Source of the DNA: Pseudarthrobacter sp. L1SW
GTDB lineage: Bacteria > Actinomycetota > Actinomycetes > Actinomycetales > Micrococcaceae
Direction of reading: 5' to 3'
Assembly (NCBI RefSeq): GCF_020809045.1
Contig: NZ_CP078079.1
Coordinates: 248,001-312,000 of the forward strand
DNA: 64,000 nucleotides
The number at the start of each line of letters is the position of its first letter. The stretch's first letter is position 1. The notes under the pieces are model-generated. The model was not told where the DNA came from. It searched no databases and was given only the letters and a program-made list of their open reading frames with translations. The position numbers were made by a program, and so were the translations under genes. Below, piece by piece: positions 37,360 through 46,464 of the stretch.

Positions 37360-39081
37360 TTACATTCGCAGCCAGATGCACTGCGCCGGACCCAGCTTAC
37401 GCTGGTCGGCAGCGTCGCCGTCCGTGCTAAGGAGGATCTCCAAGCGGGGCAGATCCACCGGTTCCGCGCCCATGTTCATCATCACCAGGACCCCGTTGTT
37501 GACAAACGTGACGCAGTCGGGCGAGGTGAAACCGTCAAGCCATGCCAGGGAACCGGCACCGAGCTTCAGGGCACGGCGAAGCCCCAATGCGCGGGTGTAC
37601 AGGGACAGGGCGGAGGATTCGTCCTGCCGCTGGACATCCCGGGACAATGCCGCCCAGCTTTCGGGCTGCGGCAGCCAGGACTCCCCGGTGCCGTTGAAAC
37701 CGAAAGCCGGCGCGGCCGCCTCCCATGGCAGGGGCACCCGGCAGCCGTCGCGGCCAATGCGTTCTCCCGCCGTCCGCCGGAAGGACGGGTCCTGGCGGAA
37801 GGTGTGGTCCATGGTGGTGTGGTCCGGCAGGCCCAGTTCCTCACCCTGGTACAGGTAGACGCCGCCGGGCAGCGCGAGCATCAGCATCGATGCCGCAAGC
37901 GCACGCCGCAGGCCAAGCTCAGCGTCCGGCTGGACGTCTTCCGCGCCCAGGCCGTCACCGGGACGGGCCGCAGGCTCGATGATGCCGAAGCGCGTGGCGT
38001 GCCGGACGACGTCGTGGTTTGAAAGCACCCAGGTGGTGGGCGCGCCCACGGAATCGAACATCCGGAGTGAACTCTCAATGACTGCCCGCAGCTTGGCCGG
38101 ATCCCAGGGCGTCCCGAGGTAGGCGAAGTTGAAGGCCTGGTGCATTTGGTCCGGCAGGACCCAGTTGGTCAGGCGGGAGAGGGGATCGATGCTTGCTTCG
38201 GCACAGAGGATGCGGTCGCCGTCGAACTCTGCCAGGACCCTGCGCCACTCGCGGTAGATGTCATGGATCTCCGGCTGGCCGAACATGGGCGCGAGGTGGC
38301 CCGGGAACTCATCGGTGCTGACGCCGTCGGGCCGTCCGTGCCAGTCAGGCAGGCCGTCCGCCTTGACCAGGGCGTGGGCCACGTCCACCCGGAAGCCGGC
38401 CACGCCGCGGCTGAGCCAGAACCGCAGGATCCGCTCAAACTCAGCATGCACGGCCGGGTTGTCCCAGTTGAAGTCAGGCTGGGAGGAGTCGAAGAGATGC
38501 ACGTACCACTGGCCGGGTTCGCCCGAAGGTTCCGTAATGCGCGTCCACGCCGGGCCGCCGAAGTGCGACTGCCAGTTGTTCGGCGGCAGTTCACCGGCAT
38601 CCCCGCGGCCGTCGCGGAAAACGAACATGTCCCGTTCGGGGCTCCCGGGTCCCGCCTGGAGTGCTGCCTGGAACAGGGCGTGGTCCGAGGAGCAGTGGTT
38701 CGGCACGAGGTCGATGATGACCCGGATGCCCAGGGAATCCGCCCGGGCAACCAGGGCGTCAAAGTCGCTGAGGGTGCCGAACACGGGATCGACGTCGCAG
38801 TAGTCGGCAACGTCGTAGCCGCCGTCCCGTTGCGGCGAGACGTAGAACGGGGACAGCCAGACGGCGTCGACGTCGAGGGCGGCCAGTTCATGGAGCTCCG
38901 CCGTGATGCCGGGAAGGTCGCCTTCGCCGTCGCCGTTAAGGTCCCGGAACGAGCGCGGGTAGATCTGGTAGATCACCGAAGACCGCCACCACTCCGAGCC
39001 TTCGTCCGCCGGGTGGACCGGCACCAGGCGGGCGGCGGAAACGTCGGGCTCTGCAGGGGAAAGTGTGTTCGTCATTGGCAT
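37360..39081 (-). CDS. GH13 alpha-glucosidase / oligo-1,6-glucosidase-like enzyme
   Basis: This is a cytoplasmic glycoside hydrolase of family 13 (573 residues). The barrel motifs are visible: region I IIDLVPNHCSSDH, region II GFRVDVAHAL with nucleophile Asp233, region III with acid/base Glu295 (ILCAEAS) and region IV LSNHDVVRH with Asp357. There is no signal peptide. Together with the ABC importer it probably splits imported alpha-glucosides such as maltose, isomaltose or trehalulose-type sugars, but the exact linkage is unknown. I start at ATG 39081. An ATG at 39075 is possible. It is divergent from the importer and probably shares its operators. Confidence 0.9.
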   Translation of the reverse strand: MPMTNTLSPAEPDVSAARLVPVHPADEGSEWWRSSVIYQIYPRSFRDLNGDGEGDLPGITAELHELAALDVDAVWLSPFYVSPQRDGGYDVADYCDVDPVFGTLSDFDALVARADSLGIRVIIDLVPNHCSSDHALFQAALQAGPGSPERDMFVFRDGRGDAGELPPNNWQSHFGGPAWTRITEPSGEPGQWYVHLFDSSQPDFNWDNPAVHAEFERILRFWLSRGVAGFRVDVAHALVKADGLPDWHGRPDGVSTDEFPGHLAPMFGQPEIHDIYREWRRVLAEFDGDRILCAEASIDPLSRLTNWVLPDQMHQAFNFAYLGTPWDPAKLRAVIESSLRMFDSVGAPTTWVLSNHDVVRHATRFGIIEPAARPGDGLGAEDVQPDAELGLRRALAASMLMLALPGGVYLYQGEELGLPDHTTMDHTFRQDPSFRRTAGERIGRDGCRVPLPWEAAAPAFGFNGTGESWLPQPESWAALSRDVQRQDESSALSLYTRALGLRRALKLGAGSLAWLDGFTSPDCVTFVNNGVLVMMNMGAEPVDLPRLEILLSTDGDAADQRKLGPAQCIWLRM

Positions 39082-39106
39082 ATCGTAGCCCGCATCGTCC
39101 TGAAAT

Positions 39107-39120
39107 TGGAACAGCTTCCA
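39107..39120. promoter_or_regulatory. LacI-type operator site 1
   Basis: TGGAACAGCTTCCA has perfect outer half-sites (TGGAA/TTCCA), as expected for a LacI-family protein, with CAGC instead of a central CG. It lies 26 bases upstream of the glucosidase start. Confidence 0.5.
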
Positions 39121-39172
39121 TCCAGTAACTGCAAGGGATGAGCAACTTTCAACTGCGTGTAGACGGAACGTT

Positions 39173-39186
39173 TGGAATCGCTTACA
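39173..39186. promoter_or_regulatory. LacI-type operator site 2
   Basis: TGGAATCGCTTACA fits the LacI-family consensus TGNAANCGNTTNCA at every fixed position. It lies between the divergent glucosidase and binding-protein genes, about 107 bases upstream of the latter. Confidence 0.6.
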
Positions 39187-39292
39187 GTTGTGACTTGTCT
39201 CACCGCGCCCGGATCGGCATATCACCGCCCCCATCCCCTGGCCGCGGTTTCCACACCGGGCATTTTGCCCAATTCATGAAGGAGGCGCACTG

Positions 39293-40627
39293 GTGCGCAC
39301 AACTCTCATCACGCCCTTGGCCCGCAAGGCGCGGCTTTCCCTTACGACGGCGGCAGCCGTCTCCGTGATGCTCCTCGCGGCAGGCTGCGCCGGCGGCCAA
39401 GCGCCGTCGGGAAATGCCTCAGGCGCAGCATCCGAAAGTGCAGCGGCCGCCACCGGCGAAGCCCCCGCGACTGGTTCTCCCGTCCGGGGCGATGCGGACC
39501 TCGTCATCTGGGCCAACGGCCCGGTGGTCCAGGCGCTGCAGCCCATCGCGGACAAGTTCGGCGAAGAGAACGGCATCACGGTGGAGGTACAGACCGTCGC
39601 CACCGAACTGCAGACCAACTTCGTGACGGCCAACGCTTCCGGCAACGGCCCGGACATCGTTATGGGCGCCCACGACTGGATCGGCAACCTGGTCCAGAAC
39701 GGTGCCATCGACCCCGTCCAGATCACGGCCGAGCAGAAGGCCGCCTTCCTCCCGGTCGCCACCGACGCCGTCACCTACAACGGCCAGACCTACGGCATGC
39801 CCGCCTCAGTGGAATCGCTGGTCCTTATCCGCAACAAGGCCCTTGCCCCCGACGCCCCGGCCTCCTTTGAGGAGCTCCTCGCTGCGGGTGACGCCGCCGT
39901 TGCCGCCGGGAAGGCAGAGCGCGCACTGAACCTCCAGGTCGGGGCAAAGGGCGACGCCTACTTCATGCAGCCGCTGTACTCCTCCGCCGGCGGATACCTG
40001 TTCGGCAAGAAGGCGGACGGCAGCTTCGACACCGCCGACCTCGGCGTTGGCAAGGAAGGTTCCATTGCCGCTGCCCGGAAGATCTCGGAGCTGGGCGACA
40101 AGGGCTCCAAGGTCCTCAGCACCTCTGTCAGCGCGGACAACGCCATTGCCCTGTTCAACCAGGGCAAGACCGCCTTCATGGTCAATGGACCGTGGGCGCT
40201 GGGCGACGTCAAGAAGGCCGGCATTGACTTCGGCCTGAGCCCCGTTCCCGGCTTCGCCGGCATGAAGCCCGCCCAGCCGTTCACCGGCGTGCAGTCGTTC
40301 TACGTCGCCTCCAAGGGCAAGAACAAGTCCTTCGCGGAAACCTTCGTCCAGACAGCAGCTTCGCAGAAGGAAACGCAGCGCGCGCTGTACGAGGCAGTGC
40401 GCATCCCGCCGGCCATCGCTTCCCTGGTGGACGAAGTAGCGCAGACCAGCCCGGAAACCAAGATCGCTGCCGACGCCGCGGCTGCAGGAATCCCCATGCC
40501 GTCCCTGCCGCAGATGGCCGCCGTCTGGGCCCCGCTGGGCCAGGCCGAAGCCGCCATCGCCGGCGGTGCCGACCCCGCGGCCACCATGACGCAGGCCGGC
40601 CAGACCATCGCCGGTGCGCTGAAATAA
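39293..40627 (+). CDS. Sugar ABC transporter substrate-binding lipoprotein (maltose type)
   Basis: This extracellular solute-binding protein (family 1, MalE-like) has 444 residues. The signal peptide ends in LLAAGC, with Cys32 as the lipidation site. A Ser/Ala/Gly linker (about 33-65) leads into the binding domain. Recognisable segments include VIWANGPVVQALQPIADKF and GKTAFMVNGPWAL. The GTG start is set by AAGGAGG seven bases upstream. It feeds the two following permeases, probably with maltose or other alpha-glucosides. Confidence 0.93.
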   Translation: MRTTLITPLARKARLSLTTAAAVSVMLLAAGCAGGQAPSGNASGAASESAAAATGEAPATGSPVRGDADLVIWANGPVVQALQPIADKFGEENGITVEVQTVATELQTNFVTANASGNGPDIVMGAHDWIGNLVQNGAIDPVQITAEQKAAFLPVATDAVTYNGQTYGMPASVESLVLIRNKALAPDAPASFEELLAAGDAAVAAGKAERALNLQVGAKGDAYFMQPLYSSAGGYLFGKKADGSFDTADLGVGKEGSIAAARKISELGDKGSKVLSTSVSADNAIALFNQGKTAFMVNGPWALGDVKKAGIDFGLSPVPGFAGMKPAQPFTGVQSFYVASKGKNKSFAETFVQTAASQKETQRALYEAVRIPPAIASLVDEVAQTSPETKIAADAAAAGIPMPSLPQMAAVWAPLGQAEAAIAGGADPAATMTQAGQTIAGALK

Positions 40628-40634
40628 CATCCCG

Positions 40635-42239
40635 ATGACCACCCGATTCAAGAAACCTTCGGGGCAGGCGGTGGGGCCCGGTCTGTCGCTGGGCTCCACC
40701 GCGTCGGTCCCCGCCCTGCTGGCCAAGATCCTCGGGCTGGGCGCCGTGCTCGGCGCCGCCGTCTCGCTCACGCCGCTGCTCCTCGCCGGAGGCGAGTGGG
40801 GCATGCTGATCGGCCTCTGGGCCGGCGCGGCCGGGCTGCTGGCCGTCTACTCCACCAAGCGCATGGTTCCCCTGAAGTACCTGGTTCCCGGCACCCTGCT
40901 GCTGACCGTCTTCGTCCTGCTTCCCATCCTGTCCACCATCCAGCTCTCCTTCACCAACTCAGGAGACGGAACCCGGGGCTCCAAGGAAGACGCCATTTCC
41001 ACCATCGTCCGCAACTCGGTCACGCAGCTGCCCGAATCCCGGACATACAACCTCACCGTGGGCACAAAAGGCTCCATCACTGACGGTCCCTTCACGTTCT
41101 TCCTCGTCGAAACACCGTCAAACGACGTCTTCGCCGGCGATGAAAAGGGACTCCGGCCGCTGGCCGGCAGCGATGTGACGGTAGCAAACGGCTACGTCCG
41201 CGGCGCTGAGGGATACCAGATCCTCACCGGCAAGGAAGTCAACGCCGCCGGTGCCAGGATCAGCGGCCTGACCGTTCCCACGGACAAGGGAGCCATCCGG
41301 GCACAGGGCATCAACCGCGCCTTTGAAGGCGTGCAGACACTGAAATACGACGCCGGAACGGACAGCATCACCGATTCGGTCACCGGAAAGGTCTTCACCG
41401 TCCAGGAGTTCGGCGACCGTGAATACTTTGCCGACGCCAACGGGTCCAAAGGCTTCGACCAGAGCTGGGAGCGGAACGTCGGTTTCGCCAACTACGAGCG
41501 GCTGTTTACGGACCCGCAGGTGCGTGATGCCCTGCTCGGCTCCTTCGTGTGGACGCTGGTCTTCGCGGTGGGCTCGGTGGGGACCACGTTCGTCGTCGGA
41601 CTCCTCCTGGCCGCCGCCCTCAACGACCCCCGCGTCCGCGGACTCAAGCTCTACCGGGCCGTGATCATCATCCCGTATGCCATCCCGGTGTTCATTTCGT
41701 TCATCGTGTGGCAGTCCTTCTACAACAAGGACTTCGGCCTCATCAACTCCATGCTGGGCGGGGCGAAGATCGACTGGCTGGGGGACCCCGTCCTGGCCAA
41801 GGTGGCCGTCCTGCTGACCAATCTTTGGGTGGGCTTCCCATATATGTTCCTGATCGCCACCGGAGCCCTGCAGGCGCTTCCGCAGGACATTGCCGAGGCC
41901 GCGAAGATCGACGGCGCCAGCTCCTGGACAACCTTCACCAGGGTCCAGTTCCCGCTGCTGCTGGTTGCCGTGGCGCCGCTGCTGGTGTCCTCCTTCGCCT
42001 TCAACTTCAACAACTTCAACGTGATCCAGCTGGTCACCGGCGGCGGCCCCTTCCCGGCCAGCGGCGGCCAGATCGGAGCCACTGACATCCTGATCAGCGG
42101 CGCCTACCGCATCGCGTTCGGCGGTGCCGGTGCCGAATTCGGCTTTGCCTCGGCCATCTCCGTTGTCCTGTTCATCGTCACCGCGGTGCTTGCAGGCATC
42201 CAGTTCCGCTACACCAAAGCCCTGGAGGATGTCCGATGA
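40635..42239 (+). CDS. Sugar ABC transporter permease with MalF-like large loop
   Basis: This inner-membrane permease (534 residues) has three helices near the N-terminus (about 30-110), then an extracytoplasmic insert of about 170 residues, and then the transporter core. The core carries the EAA loop EAAKIDGASSWTTFTRVQFP near residue 418. The big loop resembles the P2 domain of E. coli MalF, which contacts the binding protein. It overlaps the next gene by four bases. No ATPase is encoded nearby, so a shared MsiK-type ATPase elsewhere is likely. Confidence 0.92.
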   Translation: MTTRFKKPSGQAVGPGLSLGSTASVPALLAKILGLGAVLGAAVSLTPLLLAGGEWGMLIGLWAGAAGLLAVYSTKRMVPLKYLVPGTLLLTVFVLLPILSTIQLSFTNSGDGTRGSKEDAISTIVRNSVTQLPESRTYNLTVGTKGSITDGPFTFFLVETPSNDVFAGDEKGLRPLAGSDVTVANGYVRGAEGYQILTGKEVNAAGARISGLTVPTDKGAIRAQGINRAFEGVQTLKYDAGTDSITDSVTGKVFTVQEFGDREYFADANGSKGFDQSWERNVGFANYERLFTDPQVRDALLGSFVWTLVFAVGSVGTTFVVGLLLAAALNDPRVRGLKLYRAVIIIPYAIPVFISFIVWQSFYNKDFGLINSMLGGAKIDWLGDPVLAKVAVLLTNLWVGFPYMFLIATGALQALPQDIAEAAKIDGASSWTTFTRVQFPLLLVAVAPLLVSSFAFNFNNFNVIQLVTGGGPFPASGGQIGATDILISGAYRIAFGGAGAEFGFASAISVVLFIVTAVLAGIQFRYTKALEDVR

Positions 42240-43177
42240 CAAACCTGCTCACTGATGCACCGGCAGAGACCCCGGCACCGGCCCGCCGGGCGGCGATGCG
42301 CGTCCGGAAGGACGGGCTCGAGATGCCCCGCGGCAGGCGCTGGTGGCGGGAAGTGGGCTGGCGCCACGTGGCAGGGCTGGCCGGCGTCGCCTTCGCCGGG
42401 TTCCCCGTGCTGTACATCATCTCGGCGGCGTTCAACCCCTTGGGAAGCGTGGCCACCACCGAGATCATCCCCAGCACCTTCAGCCTGGTGAACTTCGAAA
42501 CCCTCCTGGGAGGTTCCAAGGGGCCGTTCGGAACCTGGTACCTCAACACCCTGGTCCTGTGCACGGTGGTGTCCGTCGCGCAGGTGCTGCTGAGCACCCT
42601 CGCTGCCTACGCCTTCTCCCGCTTCCGCTTCTATGGACGGCGCGGCGGCCTGCTGGCGCTGCTCCTGGTCCAGATGTTCCCGCAGTTCCTTGCCATCGTG
42701 GCGTTGTTCCTGATGATCGCCAACTTCGGAAAGGTTGTGCCGGCCATCGGCCTGAACACGCTCGCCGGCTACGGGCTGGTGCTGATGGGCGGGGCGCTTG
42801 GCCAGGTGTGGCTGATCAAGGGCTTCTTCGACTCCATTCCACATGAGCTCGATGAGGCCGCCAGGATCGACGGTGCGGGGCACTTCCGCACCTTCACCAG
42901 CGTGATCCTGCCCCTGATCCGTCCGGTACTGGCCGTGACGGGACTGCTGGTCTTTGTCTCCGTGATCGGCGAATACATCCTGGCGAGCATCTTCCTGACG
43001 GACAACGGCGTCAAGACCCTTGCCGTGGGAATGTTCGGCATCATTGCCGGGGACCGAAGCAACAACCTGGGCGTCTTCGCCGCCGGGTCCGTGATGATTG
43101 CGCTGCCGGTGCTCATCCTGTTCCTCTACCTGCAGAAGTTCATTGTTGGCGGACTGACGGCAGGCTCCGTGAAGTGA
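42236..43177 (+). CDS. Sugar ABC transporter permease, MalG type
   Basis: This 313-residue permease has six predicted helices and the EAA loop DEAARIDGAGHFRTFTSVILP near residue 206. The N-terminal 40 residues are hydrophilic. It pairs with the MalF-like protein, and the two genes overlap by four bases. The gene is the last of the sugar transport operon, and an open region of about 130 bases follows. Confidence 0.93.
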   Translation: MTNLLTDAPAETPAPARRAAMRVRKDGLEMPRGRRWWREVGWRHVAGLAGVAFAGFPVLYIISAAFNPLGSVATTEIIPSTFSLVNFETLLGGSKGPFGTWYLNTLVLCTVVSVAQVLLSTLAAYAFSRFRFYGRRGGLLALLLVQMFPQFLAIVALFLMIANFGKVVPAIGLNTLAGYGLVLMGGALGQVWLIKGFFDSIPHELDEAARIDGAGHFRTFTSVILPLIRPVLAVTGLLVFVSVIGEYILASIFLTDNGVKTLAVGMFGIIAGDRSNNLGVFAAGSVMIALPVLILFLYLQKFIVGGLTAGSVK

Positions 43178-43198
43178 ACGCACGGCTGCACGGAAATG

Positions 43199-43212
43199 CT
43201 CAGCTTGCTTAT
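43199..43212. promoter_or_regulatory. CTCAGC-TT-GCTTAT imperfect palindrome upstream of PfpI-family gene
   Basis: The site shares AGCTTGCTTA with the katE/phosphoketolase palindrome at 12806-12819. It lies about 100 bases upstream of the PfpI-family start. A common stress regulator is possible, but two sites do not establish a motif. Confidence 0.35.
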
Positions 43213-43312
43213 CACTTTCGGTGTTCCTAGGCTGGAAACTGTCAGGCAATAACTTCCGGTGCGCGGTCCGGTGCCCACAAGGCGCCGGGCCCGCCCCAGC
43301 CGAGGAGGAACA

Positions 43313-43879
43313 ATGGCAGAGCAGAGCATCGCAGGCAAGAAGGTCGCCTTCCTGCTGACGGACGGCGTCGAGCAGGTTGAACTCACCAGCCCGTGGCAGG
43401 CAGTGAAGGACGCCGGCGGCCAGCCCACGCTGGTGGCGCCGAAGAGCGGCAAGCTGCAGGGTTTCAAGGGCACGGAGAAGGGCGACACGTTCGACGTCGA
43501 CCTCACCGTTGCCGAGGCCAATGCCGGGGACTTCGACGCCCTGGTGCTTCCCGGCGGCGTCGTGAACGCCGACCACCTCCGCGTGGACAAGGACGCCCAA
43601 AGCTTCACCCGCAGCTTCTTTGAGCAGCACAAGCCGGTGGCCTCCATCTGCCACGGCCCGTGGCTCCTCATTGAAGCCGGCGTCCTGCGCGGACGGAACG
43701 TCACCTCGTACCACACGCTCCAGACGGACCTGAAGAACGCAGGCGCCAACTGGACCGACGAGGAAGTGGTGGTGGACCAGGGCCTGGTGACCAGCCGCAC
43801 GCCGGACGATCTCCCCGCCTTCAACGCCAAGTTGGTGGAGGAAATCGCGGAAGGCCAGCACGCCGGCCAGACCGCCTAG
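43313..43879 (+). CDS. DJ-1/PfpI-family (type 1 glutamine amidotransferase-like) protein
   Basis: The 188-residue protein has the nucleophile elbow SICHGPWLL with Cys113-His114 and an acidic residue in TDGVEQVEL. This is typical of the PfpI/YhbO/DJ-1 group, variously assigned as proteases, glyoxalases or deglycases linked to stress. The ATG is fixed by GAGGAGG five bases upstream. It shares fold class with the C-terminal domain of the catalase in this window. It stands alone, between the sugar operon and an efflux gene. Confidence 0.92.
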   Translation: MAEQSIAGKKVAFLLTDGVEQVELTSPWQAVKDAGGQPTLVAPKSGKLQGFKGTEKGDTFDVDLTVAEANAGDFDALVLPGGVVNADHLRVDKDAQSFTRSFFEQHKPVASICHGPWLLIEAGVLRGRNVTSYHTLQTDLKNAGANWTDEEVVVDQGLVTSRTPDDLPAFNAKLVEEIAEGQHAGQTA

Positions 43880-44016
43880 CTCCAAAACAAACCCCGGCTG
43901 TTCCCTCAGGCTTTGGAAAAAGTTCCGGCGCGGAGGAATTACTCCACCCGGTAGAGTGTTGGCATCTGCAGCGGCCATGTTCGCGCATCATCCATACACT
44001 CCCTGAGGGAACACCC

Positions 44017-45492
44017 ATGTCTACCGAAGTCTCTCCAAACGCCAACGGGCAATCCGTCCAAACCGAAGGAACCAAGCCCGCCGCGCAGGAGAAGATGTCC
44101 CGTGAATCGGTGACCATCATCAGCACGCTGCTGGTGGCCACCTTCGTGGTGATCCTCAATGAGACCATCATGAACGTGGCCCTGCAGCGGCTCATGGTGG
44201 ACCTCCGGGTGGATGCGCCCACCGTCCAGTGGCTCTCCACCGGCTTTATGCTCACCATGGCCGTTGTCATCCCCACCACGGGATTCATCCTGCAGAGCCT
44301 CTCCACGCGCGCCGTCTTCATGCTGGCCATGGGGCTCTTTGCCGGCGGCACCGGGCTCGCGGCTGCAGCCCCCGGGTTTGAGGTCCTGCTGCTGGCGCGC
44401 ATCGTCCAGGCCGGCGGCACGGCCATTATGCTGCCGCTGCTGATGACCACCATCCTCACCCTGGTTCCGCTCGCCAAGCGCGGGGCCGTGATGGGTAACG
44501 TCAGCATCGCCATTTCGGTGGCTCCGGCCATGGGTCCCACGGTTTCCGGGCTGATCCTTGAACACTTCACCTGGCGCTTCATGTTTGTGTTCGTCCTGCC
44601 TGTGGCGTTGGCTGCACTGGCCATCGGCGCCAAGTACCTGACCAACGTGGGGGAGACGGAGAAGACCAAGCTCGACTTCCTGTCCGTCCTCCTCACCGTT
44701 CCGGCCTTCGGCGGCCTGGTCTACGGGCTCAGCCAGATCGGCGGCGGGCACGGCGGCCAGGCCGGTCCGGGCGCGGGTGCCATCGCGGCACTGGTGATCG
44801 GCGTGGCCAGCCTTGCCGTCTTTGTCCTCCGCCAGCTGCGGCTGCAGAAGGCCGAAGCGCCGCTGCTGGACCTGCGCGCGTTCAACTTCCGCATGTTCAC
44901 CGTCTCGGTCCTGCTGATGGTGGTGGCCATGATGGCATTGTTCGGCGGCGTGATCCTGCTGCCGCTCTACCTGCAGGAAATCCGCGGCCTCGGCTCCCTC
45001 GAAACCGGGCTCGCGCTGCTGCCCGGCGGCCTCGCGATGGGCCTGCTCGGCCCTGTCATCGGCCGCCTGTTCGACAAGGTGGGCCCGCTGCCGCTCACCG
45101 TCACCGGTTCGGTTCTGATGGTCCTGGCCTTGTGGCAGTTTTCAATGCTCGACGCCGGCACGTCCGTGGCGTGGATCGTCACCCTCCATGTGGGGCTGAG
45201 TTTCGGCCTGGCACTGCTGTTCACGCCGGCGTTCACCACTGGCCTGAACCCGCTGCCCCCGCACCTTTACTCGCACGGGTCCGCGATCATGAGCACCACC
45301 CAGCAGGTCGCCGGAGCCGCGGGCACAGCCTTGCTGGTGTCCATCTTCGCGGTGGTGTCGGCAGCGTCCGGCCTCGTGGCGGGGATGAGCGCGGCGTTCC
45401 TGACGGCAACCGTCATAGCCTTCGCCGCCGTCGTACTTTCCGCGATGATGCGCAAGACCGAAGGTGCCGGGCCGGGTCACGCCGCCCACTAG
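44017..45492 (+). CDS. MFS multidrug transporter (DHA2 type)
   Basis: This 491-residue major facilitator has about 14 predicted helices. It opens with LLVATFVVILNETIMNVALQRLMVDL and carries motif C-like PAMGPTVSGLI near residue 171. Such proteins export drugs or other small molecules by proton antiport, and the substrate cannot be predicted. GAGGG lies seven bases before the ATG. The gene ends in a 66-bp palindrome that separates it from a convergent hydrolase. Confidence 0.9.
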   Translation: MSTEVSPNANGQSVQTEGTKPAAQEKMSRESVTIISTLLVATFVVILNETIMNVALQRLMVDLRVDAPTVQWLSTGFMLTMAVVIPTTGFILQSLSTRAVFMLAMGLFAGGTGLAAAAPGFEVLLLARIVQAGGTAIMLPLLMTTILTLVPLAKRGAVMGNVSIAISVAPAMGPTVSGLILEHFTWRFMFVFVLPVALAALAIGAKYLTNVGETEKTKLDFLSVLLTVPAFGGLVYGLSQIGGGHGGQAGPGAGAIAALVIGVASLAVFVLRQLRLQKAEAPLLDLRAFNFRMFTVSVLLMVVAMMALFGGVILLPLYLQEIRGLGSLETGLALLPGGLAMGLLGPVIGRLFDKVGPLPLTVTGSVLMVLALWQFSMLDAGTSVAWIVTLHVGLSFGLALLFTPAFTTGLNPLPPHLYSHGSAIMSTTQQVAGAAGTALLVSIFAVVSAASGLVAGMSAAFLTATVIAFAAVVLSAMMRKTEGAGPGHAAH

Positions 45493-45558
45493 CCCAACTA
45501 GGTAGCGCCAAGTGTCGTTTTGACTGCCCAAAACGACACTTGGCGCTACTTACTTGGG
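45493..45558. terminator. 66-bp palindrome filling the gap between convergent genes
   Basis: Arms 45493-45522 and 45529-45558 (30 bases each, 28 of 30 pairing, with a perfect inner 21-bp stem) surround a six-base loop. The palindrome begins at the first base after the MFS stop and ends at the last base before the hydrolase stop. It is probably a bidirectional terminator, and perhaps a mobile palindromic element. Confidence 0.85.
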
Positions 45559-46395
45559 TCAGCCGGCGAAGAAGTCCGCGAGCTCCTTGATGAGCCGGTC
45601 CGGGGCCTTGATGACGCCGTCGTGCCCATAGCCCGGGAGGATGGTGTAGCTGGAGCCTGAAAGGACGTCGTGGATCTGGCCGCAGGCCACCCCGAAGTAC
45701 GCCGGGCTCTTTTCGCCCACCACAATCAGCGTCTCCAGCGGCAGTTCCAGGAACGGCTCGGCCGGCATGTCCGCGGCGATGATGGCCTTGATTTCGCGGA
45801 CGCCGGTCCGCATCATTTCGCGCTGCTGCTTGCCCTCTGAGGTTCCCGCGGTCAGTTTGTTGGCGAGCGTCAGCATGGACAGCGGCATACGGGACGAAAA
45901 GGAGCCCCCGGCTTCAAGCCCGCGCTGCAGGACGGCGAGGGCGCGGTCATCGTCGCCGGCTGTAGCCGCGTGCTCGTACTCGGCAATCCAGTCCGCCTTC
46001 ACGCTGTGGTTCACGGAGACTGCGGGGTCGTATACCGCGAGGCGTTCCACCGGCAGGGTCCGCGCCGCGTGCAGGGCAACCGCCCCGCCGAAGCTGTGGC
46101 CGAACACGTCCGTGCTCGAGGTGTGTTTCATGACCGTGTCCAGGTCGCGGATGTCCACATCAAGGGTGTAGTCCTCGGGCTGGGGTGAGGATGAACCGCG
46201 GCCGCGGCGGTTGAACGTGTGTACCGGACGGCCCAGCGCCGCACTGAGCTTCTGCGCAAACTTGGTGTAGTCCGCGGCGGTCACCATGGAGGGCGGGACA
46301 ATAACAACGCCCGAACCGGCGGAAGCGAGCTCCGAGCCCGTGGAGAAGAGCTCCAGCGTGCCGCCGTCGGGGGTCCTGATGTTCTCACGCGTCAT
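45559..46395 (-). CDS. Alpha/beta hydrolase (paralogue of 56022-56879)
   Basis: This 278-residue alpha/beta-fold hydrolase has the oxyanion region VVIVPPSMVTAADY and the conserved block NRRGRGSSSPQPEDY. The nucleophile elbow is GHSFGGAVAL near residue 112, and the catalytic histidine is in GYGHDGV near the end. The substrate is unknown. It resembles the 285-residue hydrolase at 56022-56879 along its whole length. It lies downstream of the TetR gene on the same strand (69-base gap), so it may be part of the regulator transcript. Confidence 0.88.
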   Translation of the reverse strand: MTRENIRTPDGGTLELFSTGSELASAGSGVVIVPPSMVTAADYTKFAQKLSAALGRPVHTFNRRGRGSSSPQPEDYTLDVDIRDLDTVMKHTSSTDVFGHSFGGAVALHAARTLPVERLAVYDPAVSVNHSVKADWIAEYEHAATAGDDDRALAVLQRGLEAGGSFSSRMPLSMLTLANKLTAGTSEGKQQREMMRTGVREIKAIIAADMPAEPFLELPLETLIVVGEKSPAYFGVACGQIHDVLSGSSYTILPGYGHDGVIKAPDRLIKELADFFAG

Positions 46396-46464
46396 GTTCC
46401 GAGCCTAGCTGAGCAACCCCGCCGCAGGACACTACGCCGCAGCCGCCCGGCCCGCCGCTGGCCG

